From an uncultured Treponema sp. (GTDB lineage Bacteria > Spirochaetota > Spirochaetia > Treponematales > Treponemataceae), in the NCBI GenBank assembly GCA_900319625.1, contig ONPD01000004.1:186001-250000 (forward strand): 64,000 nucleotides of DNA, read 5' to 3'. A program made the position numbers and the translations under genes. Shown here in pieces: positions 16,763 to 25,198 of the stretch (position 1 is its first letter; each line of letters begins with the position of its first letter). The notes beneath the pieces are model-generated. The model saw only the letters and a list, made by a program, of their open reading frames with translations, did not search any database and had not been told where the DNA came from.

Positions 16763-17845
16763 TTAAGTCCTACTATATTTCAATAATATTATACTTGCAA
16801 TTGTAAATAAAATCACGGGCGACCAGGCACCCGCAAAGGGTGAAATATATCCGTGCTTGGCAAAAACCATCGTTACCATATGCATTACATAAAAAAGCAC
16901 TGATGCACTGATGCAGGAAGCCAGGCTGATTAAAAGCACGTTCTTTTTTGTCTTTCCGGTTAATCCGATAGAAAGAAAGGCTACGATAAAAACAATAAAG
17001 GGAAAGGCATATTTTTTGTAGTATTCTGAAAGCTGCTGGCCAAAGGGCAGTCCCGCCTTCCTCAGGTGTTCAATATAGATTTTTGCTTCCTTTGCAGAAA
17101 CCGACTGAACGTCCACTATATTTTTTCGGAAGATTTCATAGGATTCCGTAAGCTTTTCTTCGTAGGCTGAATCAAAAGCCTTTGTAATAAAACGGCCGTC
17201 CTCCTCTGACTTTTCATACTGAATCGCATTCTCCAGTTTCCAGTGCTTTGCATCAAAGTCCCAGGCCCCAATCTCCGCGTATACAAGATTCTCAAGATTT
17301 TTATCTTCAGTTCTGAATATAATATAAACATTCATAAGGCGTTTTGTTTCTTCAAAATAGCGGGAAGCCTTATAAATGATTTTTCCGTTATCAGAAATTA
17401 CAATTACGTTATCATTATTTTCAGATTCAAATTTCTGCAAAAGCTGATTCTGCAGCTTTACCTTTTTTTCGTAGGTCTGAACTACAAGGCCGTTTTCAAA
17501 AGCAAAAAGCGCAAAGGAAAGAATAAATGAAAGGATAAGGGCCGGCAGTGTGAACTTAAAAAGTGAAACTCCTGAAGCAAAAAGCGCTTCCAGTTCATTA
17601 TTTGCGTACATATTACTAAGGCTGTAGGAAGTAGAAAACAGAACCGCAACCGGAACCGCATACCACACAGTCTTGGGAATATAATTGAGCATTACGACTC
17701 CTACATCATGCCAGGAACAGCCGTTCTGCATATAAGTTGTGATATTCATGAAAAGGTCTACAAGATTCAGAACAACAGCAAAAAACAAAACTGCGCCGAT
17801 AAAAAGAGGAATTATTTTCTTTAGAAGATATCCTACAAGCTTCAA
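16763..17845 (-). CDS. LptF/LptG (YjgP/YjgQ)-family permease, first copy
   Basis: 360 residues. Two N-terminal membrane helices, a large periplasmic beta-rich domain (about 110-260) and C-terminal helices around FIVFIVAFLSIGLTGKTKK match the LptF/LptG half-transporter family, which moves lipopolysaccharide from the inner membrane in Gram-negatives together with the LptB ATPase. Start is TTG 17845, after a GGGGAG ribosome-binding site. Its neighbour at 17855 is a second family member, so the two may form the usual LptFG pair. Treponemes are generally described as lacking classical LPS, so the cargo here is uncertain and may be another glycolipid. Confidence 0.85.
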   Translation of the reverse strand: MKLVGYLLKKIIPLFIGAVLFFAVVLNLVDLFMNITTYMQNGCSWHDVGVVMLNYIPKTVWYAVPVAVLFSTSYSLSNMYANNELEALFASGVSLFKFTLPALILSFILSFALFAFENGLVVQTYEKKVKLQNQLLQKFESENNDNVIVISDNGKIIYKASRYFEETKRLMNVYIIFRTEDKNLENLVYAEIGAWDFDAKHWKLENAIQYEKSEEDGRFITKAFDSAYEEKLTESYEIFRKNIVDVQSVSAKEAKIYIEHLRKAGLPFGQQLSEYYKKYAFPFIVFIVAFLSIGLTGKTKKNVLLISLASCISASVLFYVMHMVTMVFAKHGYISPFAGAWSPVILFTIASIILLKYSRT

Positions 17846-17854
17846 GCTGCTCCC

Positions 17855-19159
17855 CTATTTTTTCAAAAGAACCAGAAGGAATGAAAGTCCCATAACGCCG
17901 ATTACAAAGTTGGGAACCCAGATACACCAGAAAGGATCCAGTCCGATTCTCTGAACAAAAAGCTGCCCCATAATCTGCATTGCCCAATAGAGAACGCAGA
18001 CTACAAGACCAATAAAAAGACATATTGTCTGACCACGATGCTTACCAAAAACAAAGGCTATCGAAAAAGCCAGGAAGGCGAAAAAAACAGAGCCGAAAGG
18101 AAGCGCAAATTTTTTATGGAACTCCATTGTCCAGAGCTTGAGGCGGCGTTTTTCGCTGAAGGAGTCTCCGACGTTAGCCTTCATCTGCTTAAGCTCCCGC
18201 GAAAGGTCGTAGGTGGTCATTTCACGGGCAGAATGATTTGTATTTCCTAAAACTGACTTATCAAAAACATTAAGAACAGTTTTATCAGACTCCAGGACAT
18301 CATAATTATGACGGGATTTTTTACTTATTGAAAGAACAAGGGCATCCGTCATAGAAAGCTGCATAAGAACACCACGGACATTTCCAGCTCCAAGAGAAGA
18401 TTCTCCGGCTACAATTATTTTTTCTGAATCATCAGAAGTATCAAAGAGAATCAAATCAGAAACCTTACCGGAATTTACAGTTCCCATAACAATGCTTGCA
18501 CTGTCCAGAGTTTTTACACTGTTTGATTCAAGTGAAACTGCCGGAGTAGACTGCATGATTTTTCTGAAAAGCTGATTATATTTCATAGTTCCAAGAGGAA
18601 GCAGATAGTCATTTACAAAAAACGAACCTACCGAAATTGCCGCTCCAAGAATCATTACCGGATAAAAAATCTTGATAAAGGAAATACCCGAAGCCCGGAA
18701 AATCAGAATCTCATTACTGCTCATCATACCGCCAAGGCTCATGGAAAAACCTACGAGGGTTGCAAAAGGAGCTGACTGGGCAATGATAAAAGGCAGGCTG
18801 TAAAACATAATGCGCATTACATCACTGAAGGGAGCAGATTTTGCGAGAAGACTTTCTACCGTCAGAAGAATCTGATTTACAAAGAAAATCATAAAAAAGA
18901 AAAGGAAGGCTACGAGAAAGTATAGAAACAAATCCTTAAAAAGATACTTTATGAGGATGTGATTTTTAAGTTCATCTTCCTTAAGAATATTCTTCCTGAA
19001 CCATTCATATTTTTTCTGAATAAATTCAATTGACGGACTCAGTATTTCAAGAATCCGGTCGATCAGAGGTTCAATTCTTTTATAGGCTCTGGATTTACGG
19101 TCAGAGACAATGTTAAGAGCAGTTTCGAGTTTTTTTTTCAGTTCTGAAATATCAGGCAA
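17855..19159 (-). CDS. LptF/LptG (YjgP/YjgQ)-family permease, second copy
   Basis: 434 residues. It carries about 70 extra N-terminal residues that are soluble and charged, before the first membrane helix (LFLYFLVAFLFFFMIFFV). The periplasmic domain and C-terminal helices (VFFAFLAFSIAFVFG, VLYWAMQIMGQLFV) follow the family layout. Start is TTG 19159 with GGAGAG 6 nt upstream. Nine nt separate it from the other permease gene, so the two are probably partners in one envelope-lipid transporter. Located 22 nt after dut. Confidence 0.85.
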   Translation of the reverse strand: MPDISELKKKLETALNIVSDRKSRAYKRIEPLIDRILEILSPSIEFIQKKYEWFRKNILKEDELKNHILIKYLFKDLFLYFLVAFLFFFMIFFVNQILLTVESLLAKSAPFSDVMRIMFYSLPFIIAQSAPFATLVGFSMSLGGMMSSNEILIFRASGISFIKIFYPVMILGAAISVGSFFVNDYLLPLGTMKYNQLFRKIMQSTPAVSLESNSVKTLDSASIVMGTVNSGKVSDLILFDTSDDSEKIIVAGESSLGAGNVRGVLMQLSMTDALVLSISKKSRHNYDVLESDKTVLNVFDKSVLGNTNHSAREMTTYDLSRELKQMKANVGDSFSEKRRLKLWTMEFHKKFALPFGSVFFAFLAFSIAFVFGKHRGQTICLFIGLVVCVLYWAMQIMGQLFVQRIGLDPFWCIWVPNFVIGVMGLSFLLVLLKK

Positions 19160-19181
19160 CTAATTCTCTCCAATAATCAGT

Positions 19182-19622
19182 TTACACGCCAGTTGAACCA
19201 AAGCCGCCGGCTCCGCGTTCTGTTTCATCAAGGCTTGTCACCACAGAAAATTCTGCCTGAATTACAGGTGCAACCAGCATCTGGGCAATGCGGTCTCCGT
19301 TATTTACGGTAAAAGGCTTGTCGCCCAGGTTGATTAAAATTACGTTGATTTCGCCACGGTAATCGCTGTCGATAGTGCCCGGGGTATTCAAAACCGTTAC
19401 TCCGTTTTTTGCCGCTAAGCCTGAGCGTGGACGAATCTGAACTTCATAACCTTCAGGTATTTCAAAAAAAAGTCCCGTCGGAACCATAGCTGATTTACCG
19501 CTTTCAATAACAAGAGGCTTTTCAAGCAGCGCGCAGATATCCGCACCGGCAGCTCCGGAAGTTTTATAAAGAGGAAGCTTTGAGCCTTCCTTTGCTACAA
19601 CTTTAATATTTATGTTTGTCAT
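19182..19622 (-). CDS. dut: Deoxyuridine 5'-triphosphate nucleotidohydrolase
   Basis: Hydrolyses dUTP to dUMP and pyrophosphate, keeping uracil out of DNA. 146 residues from ATG 19622; all five trimeric dUTPase motifs are visible: [29 protein letters not shown] and the C-terminal [10 protein letters not shown] arm. An upstream start (19658) would add 12 residues and cover the promoter, so it was not used. A perfect TATAAT lies 6 nt before the ATG and there is no Shine-Dalgarno, so the mRNA is probably leaderless. Probably the first gene of the unit running to 13867. Confidence 0.95.
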   Translation of the reverse strand: MTNINIKVVAKEGSKLPLYKTSGAAGADICALLEKPLVIESGKSAMVPTGLFFEIPEGYEVQIRPRSGLAAKNGVTVLNTPGTIDSDYRGEINVILINLGDKPFTVNNGDRIAQMLVAPVIQAEFSVVTSLDETERGAGGFGSTGV

Positions 19623-19628
19623 AAAATT

Positions 19629-19634
19629 ATTATA
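19629..19634 (-). promoter_or_regulatory. -10 box (TATAAT) 6 nt before dut
   Basis: Perfect TATAAT on the minus strand directly before the dut start codon. The -35 region is weak (TGGTTA at a 17-nt distance). Confidence 0.5.
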
Positions 19635-19663
19635 ACGGATTAGCGCATTTTTAACCACCTGTT

Positions 19664-19694
19664 AAAAAAAGTTAGTTATAACTAACTTTTTTTT
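19664..19694. promoter_or_regulatory. Perfect A/T-flanked palindrome upstream of the porin gene
   Basis: 14-bp arms (19664-19677 and 19681-19694) around a 3-nt centre. The core arms read GTTAG and CTAAC and are flanked by A and T runs. It sits between the divergent dut and porin genes, so it is more likely an operator than a terminator, though its T run would also work as a terminator. Confidence 0.5.
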
Positions 19695-19745
19695 CAAAAA
19701 ATACTTGATTATTTCCCTTCTTTTTGCTTTTATATATCACACTGT

Positions 19746-19767
19746 TATGTTAGATAATACTAACATA
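19746..19767 (+). promoter_or_regulatory. Palindrome centred on the putative -10 of the porin gene
   Basis: TATGTTAG (19746-19753), centre ATAATA, CTAACATA (19760-19767). A GATAAT box at 19753-19758 (TTTATA 17 nt upstream) lies in its middle. The arms share GTTAG...CTAAC with the palindrome at 19664-19694. A repressor bound here would block RNA polymerase. Confidence 0.45.
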
Positions 19768-19786
19768 AATAAAAGGAGTTCTTAAA

Positions 19787-20881
19787 ATGATTAAATCAAA
19801 AGTTTTAGCAGCGAGTGCTGCACTCAGTCTGGCGTGTGGATTTGCTTTTGCAGATTCAGAGTTTTCTTTCTGGAACAAGATTTCCAGCAATATTGTTGAT
19901 ATAACAAAAGAAGGAAGCGCTGATTCAAAAAATGAATTTTCAGGCATCAGAAATAAATCGGTATTTGAATTTTCTTCAGATAAATTAGACGCCGGTATTG
20001 AACTTGTTTTCTGGTCAACAAAAAGAGACGGTACTGACGAAAAAGAAGTATTTGTACTAGGTCATCCGGAAGACAGTCCTGCCGGTTATGATTTTGGTGA
20101 TACCTTCCTTGAAGTTCGTCCATTCGATTTCCTTGGATTTGAATTCCATGAAAAAATGTGGCTTGCCGGATCTTACTTCCCTATGTGGGATGACAATGTA
20201 ACAGCCGGAAATATGGGAAGTGACTTTGGTGCAGTAATCCGCCCTCTTGAAGGCTTGAAAATCGGCGCTGGTCTTGATTTCCTTTCTGTATTCAACGACA
20301 GCAAATACAAACCGGTTGTAAACTTCGGTGGTGAATGGGCAAACGACGCTTTTGCTCTGGGTGCTGCAGTCCGCAACGTGGCAGATAATGAAGCAAGCGA
20401 AACTAATTCTGCAGACGGCATCAGCTTTGGTGTATACGGAAGTCTTTTGAAGGTTGAAGGTCTTGTTTTGAACGCAGGTTTTGGCTACAACGCAACTGTA
20501 GAACCTAACGTTACAAAGGTTGGTGGCAGCTCTGTTGCAGGAAATCTTGCTACTCTTACAGGAACTTATGAAAAAGATGCCTTCCACACTGCCCTTGAGT
20601 TTGCTACAAACTTCGGCAATTCAAAAGAAAAGAAATATGACTTCTATATTGCCGCAACAGCAGGATACAATGTAATCGAACCTCTTTCTGTTGACTGTGC
20701 AGTAGCTGCAGCCCTGGATACAGAATCAGAGAGCGAAAAGAAGGTTGATAACCGTTTCCAGGTAAATCCTTCTGTTACTTACACAATCGGAAATCACGAG
20801 CTCAAAGCCGGAGTAAGCGTATATTTTGGCGAAGACTTCTCCCGCGTAAACTTCCCTGTATATTGGAAATATTCTTTCTAA
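19787..20881 (+). CDS. Outer-membrane beta-barrel protein (porin-like)
   Basis: 364 residues. Signal peptide MIKSKVLAASAALSLACGFAFA, then alternating amphipathic strands (for example KLDAGIELVFWSTK, LKIGAGLDFLSVF, LVLNAGFGYNATV) and a C-terminal strand ending in Phe (VYWKYSF), the usual recognition signal for outer-membrane insertion. About 14 to 18 strands would fit the length. Probably a general diffusion or substrate-specific channel. A strong AAAGGAG ribosome-binding site precedes the ATG. Monocistronic between its own control region and a terminator. The two GTTAG...CTAAC palindromes upstream suggest regulated expression. Confidence 0.8.
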   Translation: MIKSKVLAASAALSLACGFAFADSEFSFWNKISSNIVDITKEGSADSKNEFSGIRNKSVFEFSSDKLDAGIELVFWSTKRDGTDEKEVFVLGHPEDSPAGYDFGDTFLEVRPFDFLGFEFHEKMWLAGSYFPMWDDNVTAGNMGSDFGAVIRPLEGLKIGAGLDFLSVFNDSKYKPVVNFGGEWANDAFALGAAVRNVADNEASETNSADGISFGVYGSLLKVEGLVLNAGFGYNATVEPNVTKVGGSSVAGNLATLTGTYEKDAFHTALEFATNFGNSKEKKYDFYIAATAGYNVIEPLSVDCAVAAALDTESESEKKVDNRFQVNPSVTYTIGNHELKAGVSVYFGEDFSRVNFPVYWKYSF

Positions 20882-20910
20882 TTTAGATATTTTTTCTCCA
20901 ACGATTTTTT

Positions 20911-20949
20911 TGCCGTTCGAACTGTTTTTCAGTACGGACGGCATTTTTT
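20911..20949 (+). terminator. Rho-independent terminator of the porin gene
   Basis: 14-nt arms (20911-20924 with 20930-20943; one wobble and one mismatch), 5-nt loop, then six T. It runs into the stop codon of the converging eda gene. Confidence 0.85.
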
Positions 20950-21535
20950 ATTTTACAGAAGTTATCCAGCTTCCACCAACTGCAATAACATTTTTGCAGG
21001 CAAGGTAGTCATCAGCATTCGCGGCATCAATACCACCTGTCGGAATGAATCTTACACCCGGGAAGGGGCCGCCAAGTGCCTTAAGCATTTTTACACCGCC
21101 GCTGACTTCTGCCGGGAAGAATTTAAGCACATCCAGCCCGAACATAAGGGCCTCTTCAATCTGACTGGGATTATTTACACCAGGGAAAATTGCAAGGTTA
21201 TTTTTTATGCACCATTCTACAGTTGCCGGATTAAAGCCGGGTGCCATGGCAAACTGAGCACCGCTATTTTTTGCAAGCTGGGCTAATTTTGGATTTATAA
21301 CAGTTCCTGCCCCGCAAAGCATTTTGGGACAAAGTTTTCTGACCGCTTCTATGCAGGCTGCAATTTTATTAAAATCTTCTTCGGCGCTGCTTGCGCTCCG
21401 GAAGGCAAACTCAACGGCAGAGTAGCCTCGGTTTACAAGTGAATGGGCTAACTTAACCGCTTCGTCCTTATCAAAAACGGTAACTACGGGAACAATTTTT
21501 ACTTCGCTAAGACGGCTTACAATTTCTTCGAACAT
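20948..21535 (-). CDS. eda: 2-keto-3-deoxy-6-phosphogluconate aldolase (KDPG/KHG aldolase)
   Basis: 195 residues. Splits KDPG into pyruvate and glyceraldehyde 3-phosphate (Entner-Doudoroff or sugar-acid breakdown). Visible: catalytic Glu in AVEFAFRS, GAGTV, the Schiff-base lysine in LKFFPAE, the phosphate site FIPTGGI and the final GGSW. No other sugar-acid genes (kdgK, edd) are next to it, so the feeding pathway is not shown. The ATG follows a perfect TATAAT by 7 nt with no ribosome-binding site, again suggesting a leaderless message. Confidence 0.93.
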   Translation of the reverse strand: MFEEIVSRLSEVKIVPVVTVFDKDEAVKLAHSLVNRGYSAVEFAFRSASSAEEDFNKIAACIEAVRKLCPKMLCGAGTVINPKLAQLAKNSGAQFAMAPGFNPATVEWCIKNNLAIFPGVNNPSQIEEALMFGLDVLKFFPAEVSGGVKMLKALGGPFPGVRFIPTGGIDAANADDYLACKNVIAVGGSWITSVK

Positions 21536-21542
21536 TTATGTT

Positions 21543-21548
21543 ATTATA
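21543..21548 (-). promoter_or_regulatory. -10 box (TATAAT) 7 nt before eda
   Basis: Perfect TATAAT on the minus strand, with TTTATA 17 nt further upstream, abutting the eda start codon. Confidence 0.5.
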
Positions 21549-21623
21549 GCATATTGTTTTCTATATATAAACTGCAAAAAAAAAGCTGCCCCGAAGGACA
21601 GCCTTTTCATAACTCAAGAAAAA

Positions 21624-23729
21624 TTATTTCTTTTCTTCAAGAGCATCTACATAAGAAAGGTTCAATCTTCCCTGCTTGTCAACTTCAAGAAGTTTTACAG
21701 GAATTACCTGACCTTCTTTCAAAACGTCTGTTACCTTGCTTACGCGCTGGCGGCTGAGCTTTGAAATGTGGCAGAGGCCTTCTTTTCCAGGAAGGATTTC
21801 TACGAAAGCGCCGAATTCCATAATGCGTTTTACAGTTCCCTGGTAGATTGTTCCTACCTCTGGATCTTCTGTAATACCCTTTACAGCCTTCTGAGCAGCT
21901 TCTGCGTTCATGCCGTTCTTAGCGTAGATTGTTACAGTTCCGTCATCATCAGTGTTGATTGTTACATCATACTGAGAGCAGAGAGCCTTAACGTTCTTTC
22001 CGCCAGGTCCAATCAAAGCACCAATCTTGTCTACAGGAATCTTCATTGTAAGAATCTGTGGAGCGTTCTTAGCCAAAGGAGCTGGTTTATCAATACATTT
22101 TTCCATGATAGAAAGAATGTGGAGACGACCCTGACGAGCCTGTTCCATAGCCTTCTTCATGATTTCTGTTGTTACACCGGCAATCTTAATATCCATCTGG
22201 AAACCAGTAATACCGTCTTTTGTTCCGGCTACTTTGAAGTCCATATCACCAAGGTGGTCTTCCTCACCAAGGATATCAGAAAGGATTGAATAACGTCCGT
22301 AAGGATTGTCTCCCTCAGGTTCTGTAATAAGACCCATTGCAATACCGGCAACCATCTTCTTCATTGGAACGCCGGCAGCCAGCATACAAAGTGTACCACC
22401 ACAAGTAGAAGCCTGTGATGAAGAACCGTTAGATTCCATAATTTCAGATACTACGCGGATTGTATATGGGAACTCTTCGCGGCTTGGAACCATTGCAGCA
22501 AGTGAGCGGCGGGCAAGGTTTCCGTGACCAATTTCACGGCGGCCTGTTGTAAGCTTACCTGTTTCACCAACTGAATATGGAGGGAAGTTATAGTGAAGAA
22601 TGAAGTGCTCTGAGCGGTCTCCATCGATGTCATCATAAGACTGTTCGTCCATTGCAGTACCAAGAGTACATACAGCAAGAGACTGAGTTTCACCGCGGGT
22701 AAAGAGAGCCGATCCGTGTGGAGTTGGCAATACATTTACTTCGCAGGTGATTGGACGGATTTCGTCAGTCTTACGACCGTCAATACGAACTCCGTCATCA
22801 AGAATAGATTTACGAAGAAGCTTATACTGAATGTCATCCATCAAAGTCATAAAGAGTTTAGCCTGAATAGGATCTTCAAGCTGCTCTGCATATTTTGCAG
22901 CAAGCTCTTTTTCTACTTTTGCAATAGCCTTTCCGCGGTTCATTTTTCCGTCCTGGAAGCAGGCTTCTTTCAAAAGTGGAGTTGCCTCTTTTTCAATTTC
23001 TTCAGCGTTAGCCAAAGTAACATCAAGAGGATTCAAAGGAAGCTTTTCTTTTCCGGCCTTAGCACGGAGTTCTTCCTGAAGCTTACACATATCAGTAATG
23101 AAAGCCTGAGCCTTTTCCAGAGCACCAAGCATTACATCTTCAGAAACTTCGTTTGCACCACCTTCAACCATTGTAAAGCCGTCTTTAGTTCCGGCAACAA
23201 CAATTTCAAGTTCAGATTCTTCAATCTGTTTGAAAGTTGGGTTTACAATGTATTCACCGTTCAAATATCCGATACGGCAGGCAGCAACCGGGCCGTGGAA
23301 AGGAATATCAGAAATTGTAGTTGCGGCAGAAGCAGCAATTACGGCAAGAATATCCTGAGTGTGAACACCATCACAAGAAACACAGGTTGGAACAATCTGA
23401 AGCTCGTGACCAAATGAAGGCTCAAAAAGAGGGCGCATAGGGCGGTCGATAAGGCGGCTTACAAGAATTTCCTTATCCTTTGGACGACCTTCGCGCTTTA
23501 CAAAACCACCAGGGATTTTTCCGGCAGCATAGAATTTTTCGTTGTACTCAACAGTAACAGGCACAAAATCCTGACCTTCTGTTACGCTTGATGAAGCACA
23601 AATTGTTGCGATAACTGCGGCTCCACCCCACTGAGCGTAAACGCATCCGTTAGCCTGTTTACCGATTTTTCCAGTTTCCAGGATGAGATCGGCATCTCCA
23701 AGTTTGTAGGTTACTCTTTCTACAGACAT
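21624..23729 (-). CDS. pnp: Polyribonucleotide nucleotidyltransferase
   Basis: 3'-5' phosphorolytic RNase of mRNA decay. 701 residues from ATG 23729, chosen because GGAG lies 8 nt upstream and the conserved protein begins at MSVERVTYKLG. Two RNase PH domains are seen (FVPVTVEYNEKFYAAGKIPGG in the first; LFTRGETQSLAVCTLG and SNGSSSQASTCGG in the second), then a KH domain with IGPGGKNVK and a C-terminal S1 domain (GTVKRIMEFGAFVEILPGKE). All expected parts are present. It follows rpsO, the usual bacterial arrangement, but a terminator hairpin lies between the two. Confidence 0.97.
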   Translation of the reverse strand: MSVERVTYKLGDADLILETGKIGKQANGCVYAQWGGAAVIATICASSSVTEGQDFVPVTVEYNEKFYAAGKIPGGFVKREGRPKDKEILVSRLIDRPMRPLFEPSFGHELQIVPTCVSCDGVHTQDILAVIAASAATTISDIPFHGPVAACRIGYLNGEYIVNPTFKQIEESELEIVVAGTKDGFTMVEGGANEVSEDVMLGALEKAQAFITDMCKLQEELRAKAGKEKLPLNPLDVTLANAEEIEKEATPLLKEACFQDGKMNRGKAIAKVEKELAAKYAEQLEDPIQAKLFMTLMDDIQYKLLRKSILDDGVRIDGRKTDEIRPITCEVNVLPTPHGSALFTRGETQSLAVCTLGTAMDEQSYDDIDGDRSEHFILHYNFPPYSVGETGKLTTGRREIGHGNLARRSLAAMVPSREEFPYTIRVVSEIMESNGSSSQASTCGGTLCMLAAGVPMKKMVAGIAMGLITEPEGDNPYGRYSILSDILGEEDHLGDMDFKVAGTKDGITGFQMDIKIAGVTTEIMKKAMEQARQGRLHILSIMEKCIDKPAPLAKNAPQILTMKIPVDKIGALIGPGGKNVKALCSQYDVTINTDDDGTVTIYAKNGMNAEAAQKAVKGITEDPEVGTIYQGTVKRIMEFGAFVEILPGKEGLCHISKLSRQRVSKVTDVLKEGQVIPVKLLEVDKQGRLNLSYVDALEEKK

Positions 23730-23801
23730 AAATTTTACTCCTACATACGTCACTACATCCGACGCATGCTTTTTTCTATTTATTAGTTACACTAATATTC
23801 T

Positions 23802-23847
23802 GAAAATAAAAAAGCCTGTGCCGCCAAACAAAACGGCAACAGGCTTT
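23802..23847 (-). terminator. Terminator between rpsO and pnp
   Basis: AAAGCCTGT...GCCG arms (from 23811) pair with CGGC...ACAGGCTTT (to 23847); on the minus strand the stem runs into a T-rich tail. pnp could be expressed by readthrough or from its own promoter. Confidence 0.7.
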
Positions 23848-23863
23848 CTTTAAGAACACAAAA

Positions 23864-24133
23864 CTACTTGCGGAGTCCGAGTTCTTTGATGAATGCACGG
23901 TAACCTTCGAGGTCTGTGCGTTCAAAATAGCGGAGCATCTTACGACGCTGACCAACAACTTTAAGAAGAGCACGTTTACCACAAGCATCTTTTGGGAATG
24001 CTTTTGAGTGTGCTGTAAGCTGTGCTACACGCTGAGTAAGCAAAGCAATCTGTACTTTTACGTTACCAGTGTCTGTGTCTTTTGCACCGTACTGTTTTAC
24101 GGTTGCGGCAGTTGTTTCTTTTGAAAGTGCCAT
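23864..24133 (-). CDS. rpsO: 30S ribosomal protein S15
   Basis: 89 residues, the exact usual length. Binds 16S rRNA in the platform of the small subunit. Visible: the helical RNA-binding region with DTGNVKVQIALLTQRV, the LTAHSKAFPKD loop, and the closing RRKMLRYFERTDLEGYRAFI. The ATG follows an AAGGGG ribosome-binding site. A TATAAT box at 24153-24158 (minus strand) gives a short normal leader, in contrast to the leaderless-looking genes nearby. Confidence 0.98.
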   Translation of the reverse strand: MALSKETTAATVKQYGAKDTDTGNVKVQIALLTQRVAQLTAHSKAFPKDACGKRALLKVVGQRRKMLRYFERTDLEGYRAFIKELGLRK

Positions 24134-24152
24134 TTTGGAACCCCTTAAAAAT

Positions 24153-24158
24153 ATTATA
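24153..24158 (-). promoter_or_regulatory. -10 box of rpsO
   Basis: TATAAT on the minus strand, about 20 nt upstream of the rpsO start and followed by a clear Shine-Dalgarno. No good -35 was identified. Confidence 0.5.
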
Positions 24159-24314
24159 ATTGTCTGCCTTCGCGAAAAACTTTGCAGGTCAATTTCCGGG
24201 TTTCGGGAAAGAAATCACAAAGTAAGTCGTATAAACAGACTTATCTTATATTAATTTATTACAAAGATTTATTCAAGATAGCAGCCTGACAGATGAAGCC
24301 TTCATGCTGAAACT

Positions 24315-25115
24315 TTACATAAACCTTGCAAGCTTCAGATTGCTCTGCAAATCAAATATTAAATCTGTGTCCGTAATCTCAAGCCTTACTTCCTCTTCAC
24401 TTTCATTTTTTACCCGGTATATACCGTTTGGTGGCAAAACCTGATTGATTTCTTTTTTAGAAATATAAAGCTTATCCTCCGAGCGCTGAGTGCATTTTTT
24501 AAAGTCCAGTTCATAAGGGCGGCACAAAAGCTGGTTTGCGGTTGAGAAAAAGCCCTTTTTAATCATTGCACGTATATAGGAAGAGCTGATTCTTTCTTCA
24601 TCCTCAGCCCCTGAATGATAAAGCACCTGTTTTACAAAAGTCGTTTTTACATCATTCTGTTCTGCCCAGTATTTTATGGCAGTCATATCAGTTGCACCCT
24701 TGTAACCGCAGCGGAAATCCTCCCCTTCACACAGGCAGCGCATATTGCAGACATTTTTCAAAATTGTAAGGAATTCGTGGCCGCTTATTTTTGAAACCTC
24801 GTCGGTAAAATCCAGAACAATTGCAAATTTAATTCCCTGCTCTTCCATCAAAGAAAGTCTCTGCTCCAGAGTTGAAACATCTCCTGTATAGTCAGCAGCA
24901 TGCTTGTAAAGCGGAAGCGGACGGTCAAAGGTTACAACGCCAGCAAGTACATTTTCCTTTCTGCACATTTCAACGAGCTCGGAAATGATTTTTCTATGTC
25001 CAAGATGAAGTCCGTCAAAACTTCCTATAGCAATGCCTGAGCCTGCAAGAAGCTCAATTGGAGATTCTTCCTTTGAAAGGGAATTTTGTATGTCTTTACC
25101 AGAGTATATAATCAT
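24315..25115 (-). CDS. ribF: FAD synthetase / RibF-family protein with a short C-terminal domain
   Basis: 266 residues. The N-terminal nucleotidyltransferase domain is clear: IGSFDGLHLGHRK (residues 30-42) is the HIGH-type ATP-binding motif, followed by GVVTFDRPL, FVLDFT-like FAIVLDFTDEV and the ISSSYIRAMI (ISSTxIR) motif. It adenylylates FMN to FAD. The C-terminal part (about 200-266) keeps the RFK-like PNGIYRVK and a few strands. It lacks a recognisable TxGFPTAN flavokinase motif and is shorter than the family norm (about 300-310), so riboflavin kinase activity is doubtful. TATTAT-like boxes lie 9 nt before the ATG, with no Shine-Dalgarno. Confidence 0.85.
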   Translation of the reverse strand: MIIYSGKDIQNSLSKEESPIELLAGSGIAIGSFDGLHLGHRKIISELVEMCRKENVLAGVVTFDRPLPLYKHAADYTGDVSTLEQRLSLMEEQGIKFAIVLDFTDEVSKISGHEFLTILKNVCNMRCLCEGEDFRCGYKGATDMTAIKYWAEQNDVKTTFVKQVLYHSGAEDEERISSSYIRAMIKKGFFSTANQLLCRPYELDFKKCTQRSEDKLYISKKEINQVLPPNGIYRVKNESEEEVRLEITDTDLIFDLQSNLKLARFM

Positions 25116-25143
25116 ATCTTCTATATAATATATTTATTTTTAC

Positions 25144-25178
25144 AAATAAAAAAGTCCTGCGGAAAAAATCCACAGGAC
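25144..25178 (-). terminator. Terminator of the FecR-like gene
   Basis: GTCCTG(C)GG (25154-25162) pairs with CC(A)CAGGAC (25170-25178); on the minus strand a T run follows (complement of 25144-25153). Confidence 0.8.
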
Positions 25179-25198
25179 AGGAGTAACAACTTTGGAAC

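Noticed and set aside
19664-19694. Simple terminator for either dut or the porin gene
   Set aside because: Both genes run away from this site, so nothing upstream needs termination; the shared half-site with the second palindrome favours an operator.
22716-23417. 233-codon open frame on the plus strand opposite pnp
   Set aside because: Composition is that of an antisense shadow of a conserved gene; no supporting motif.
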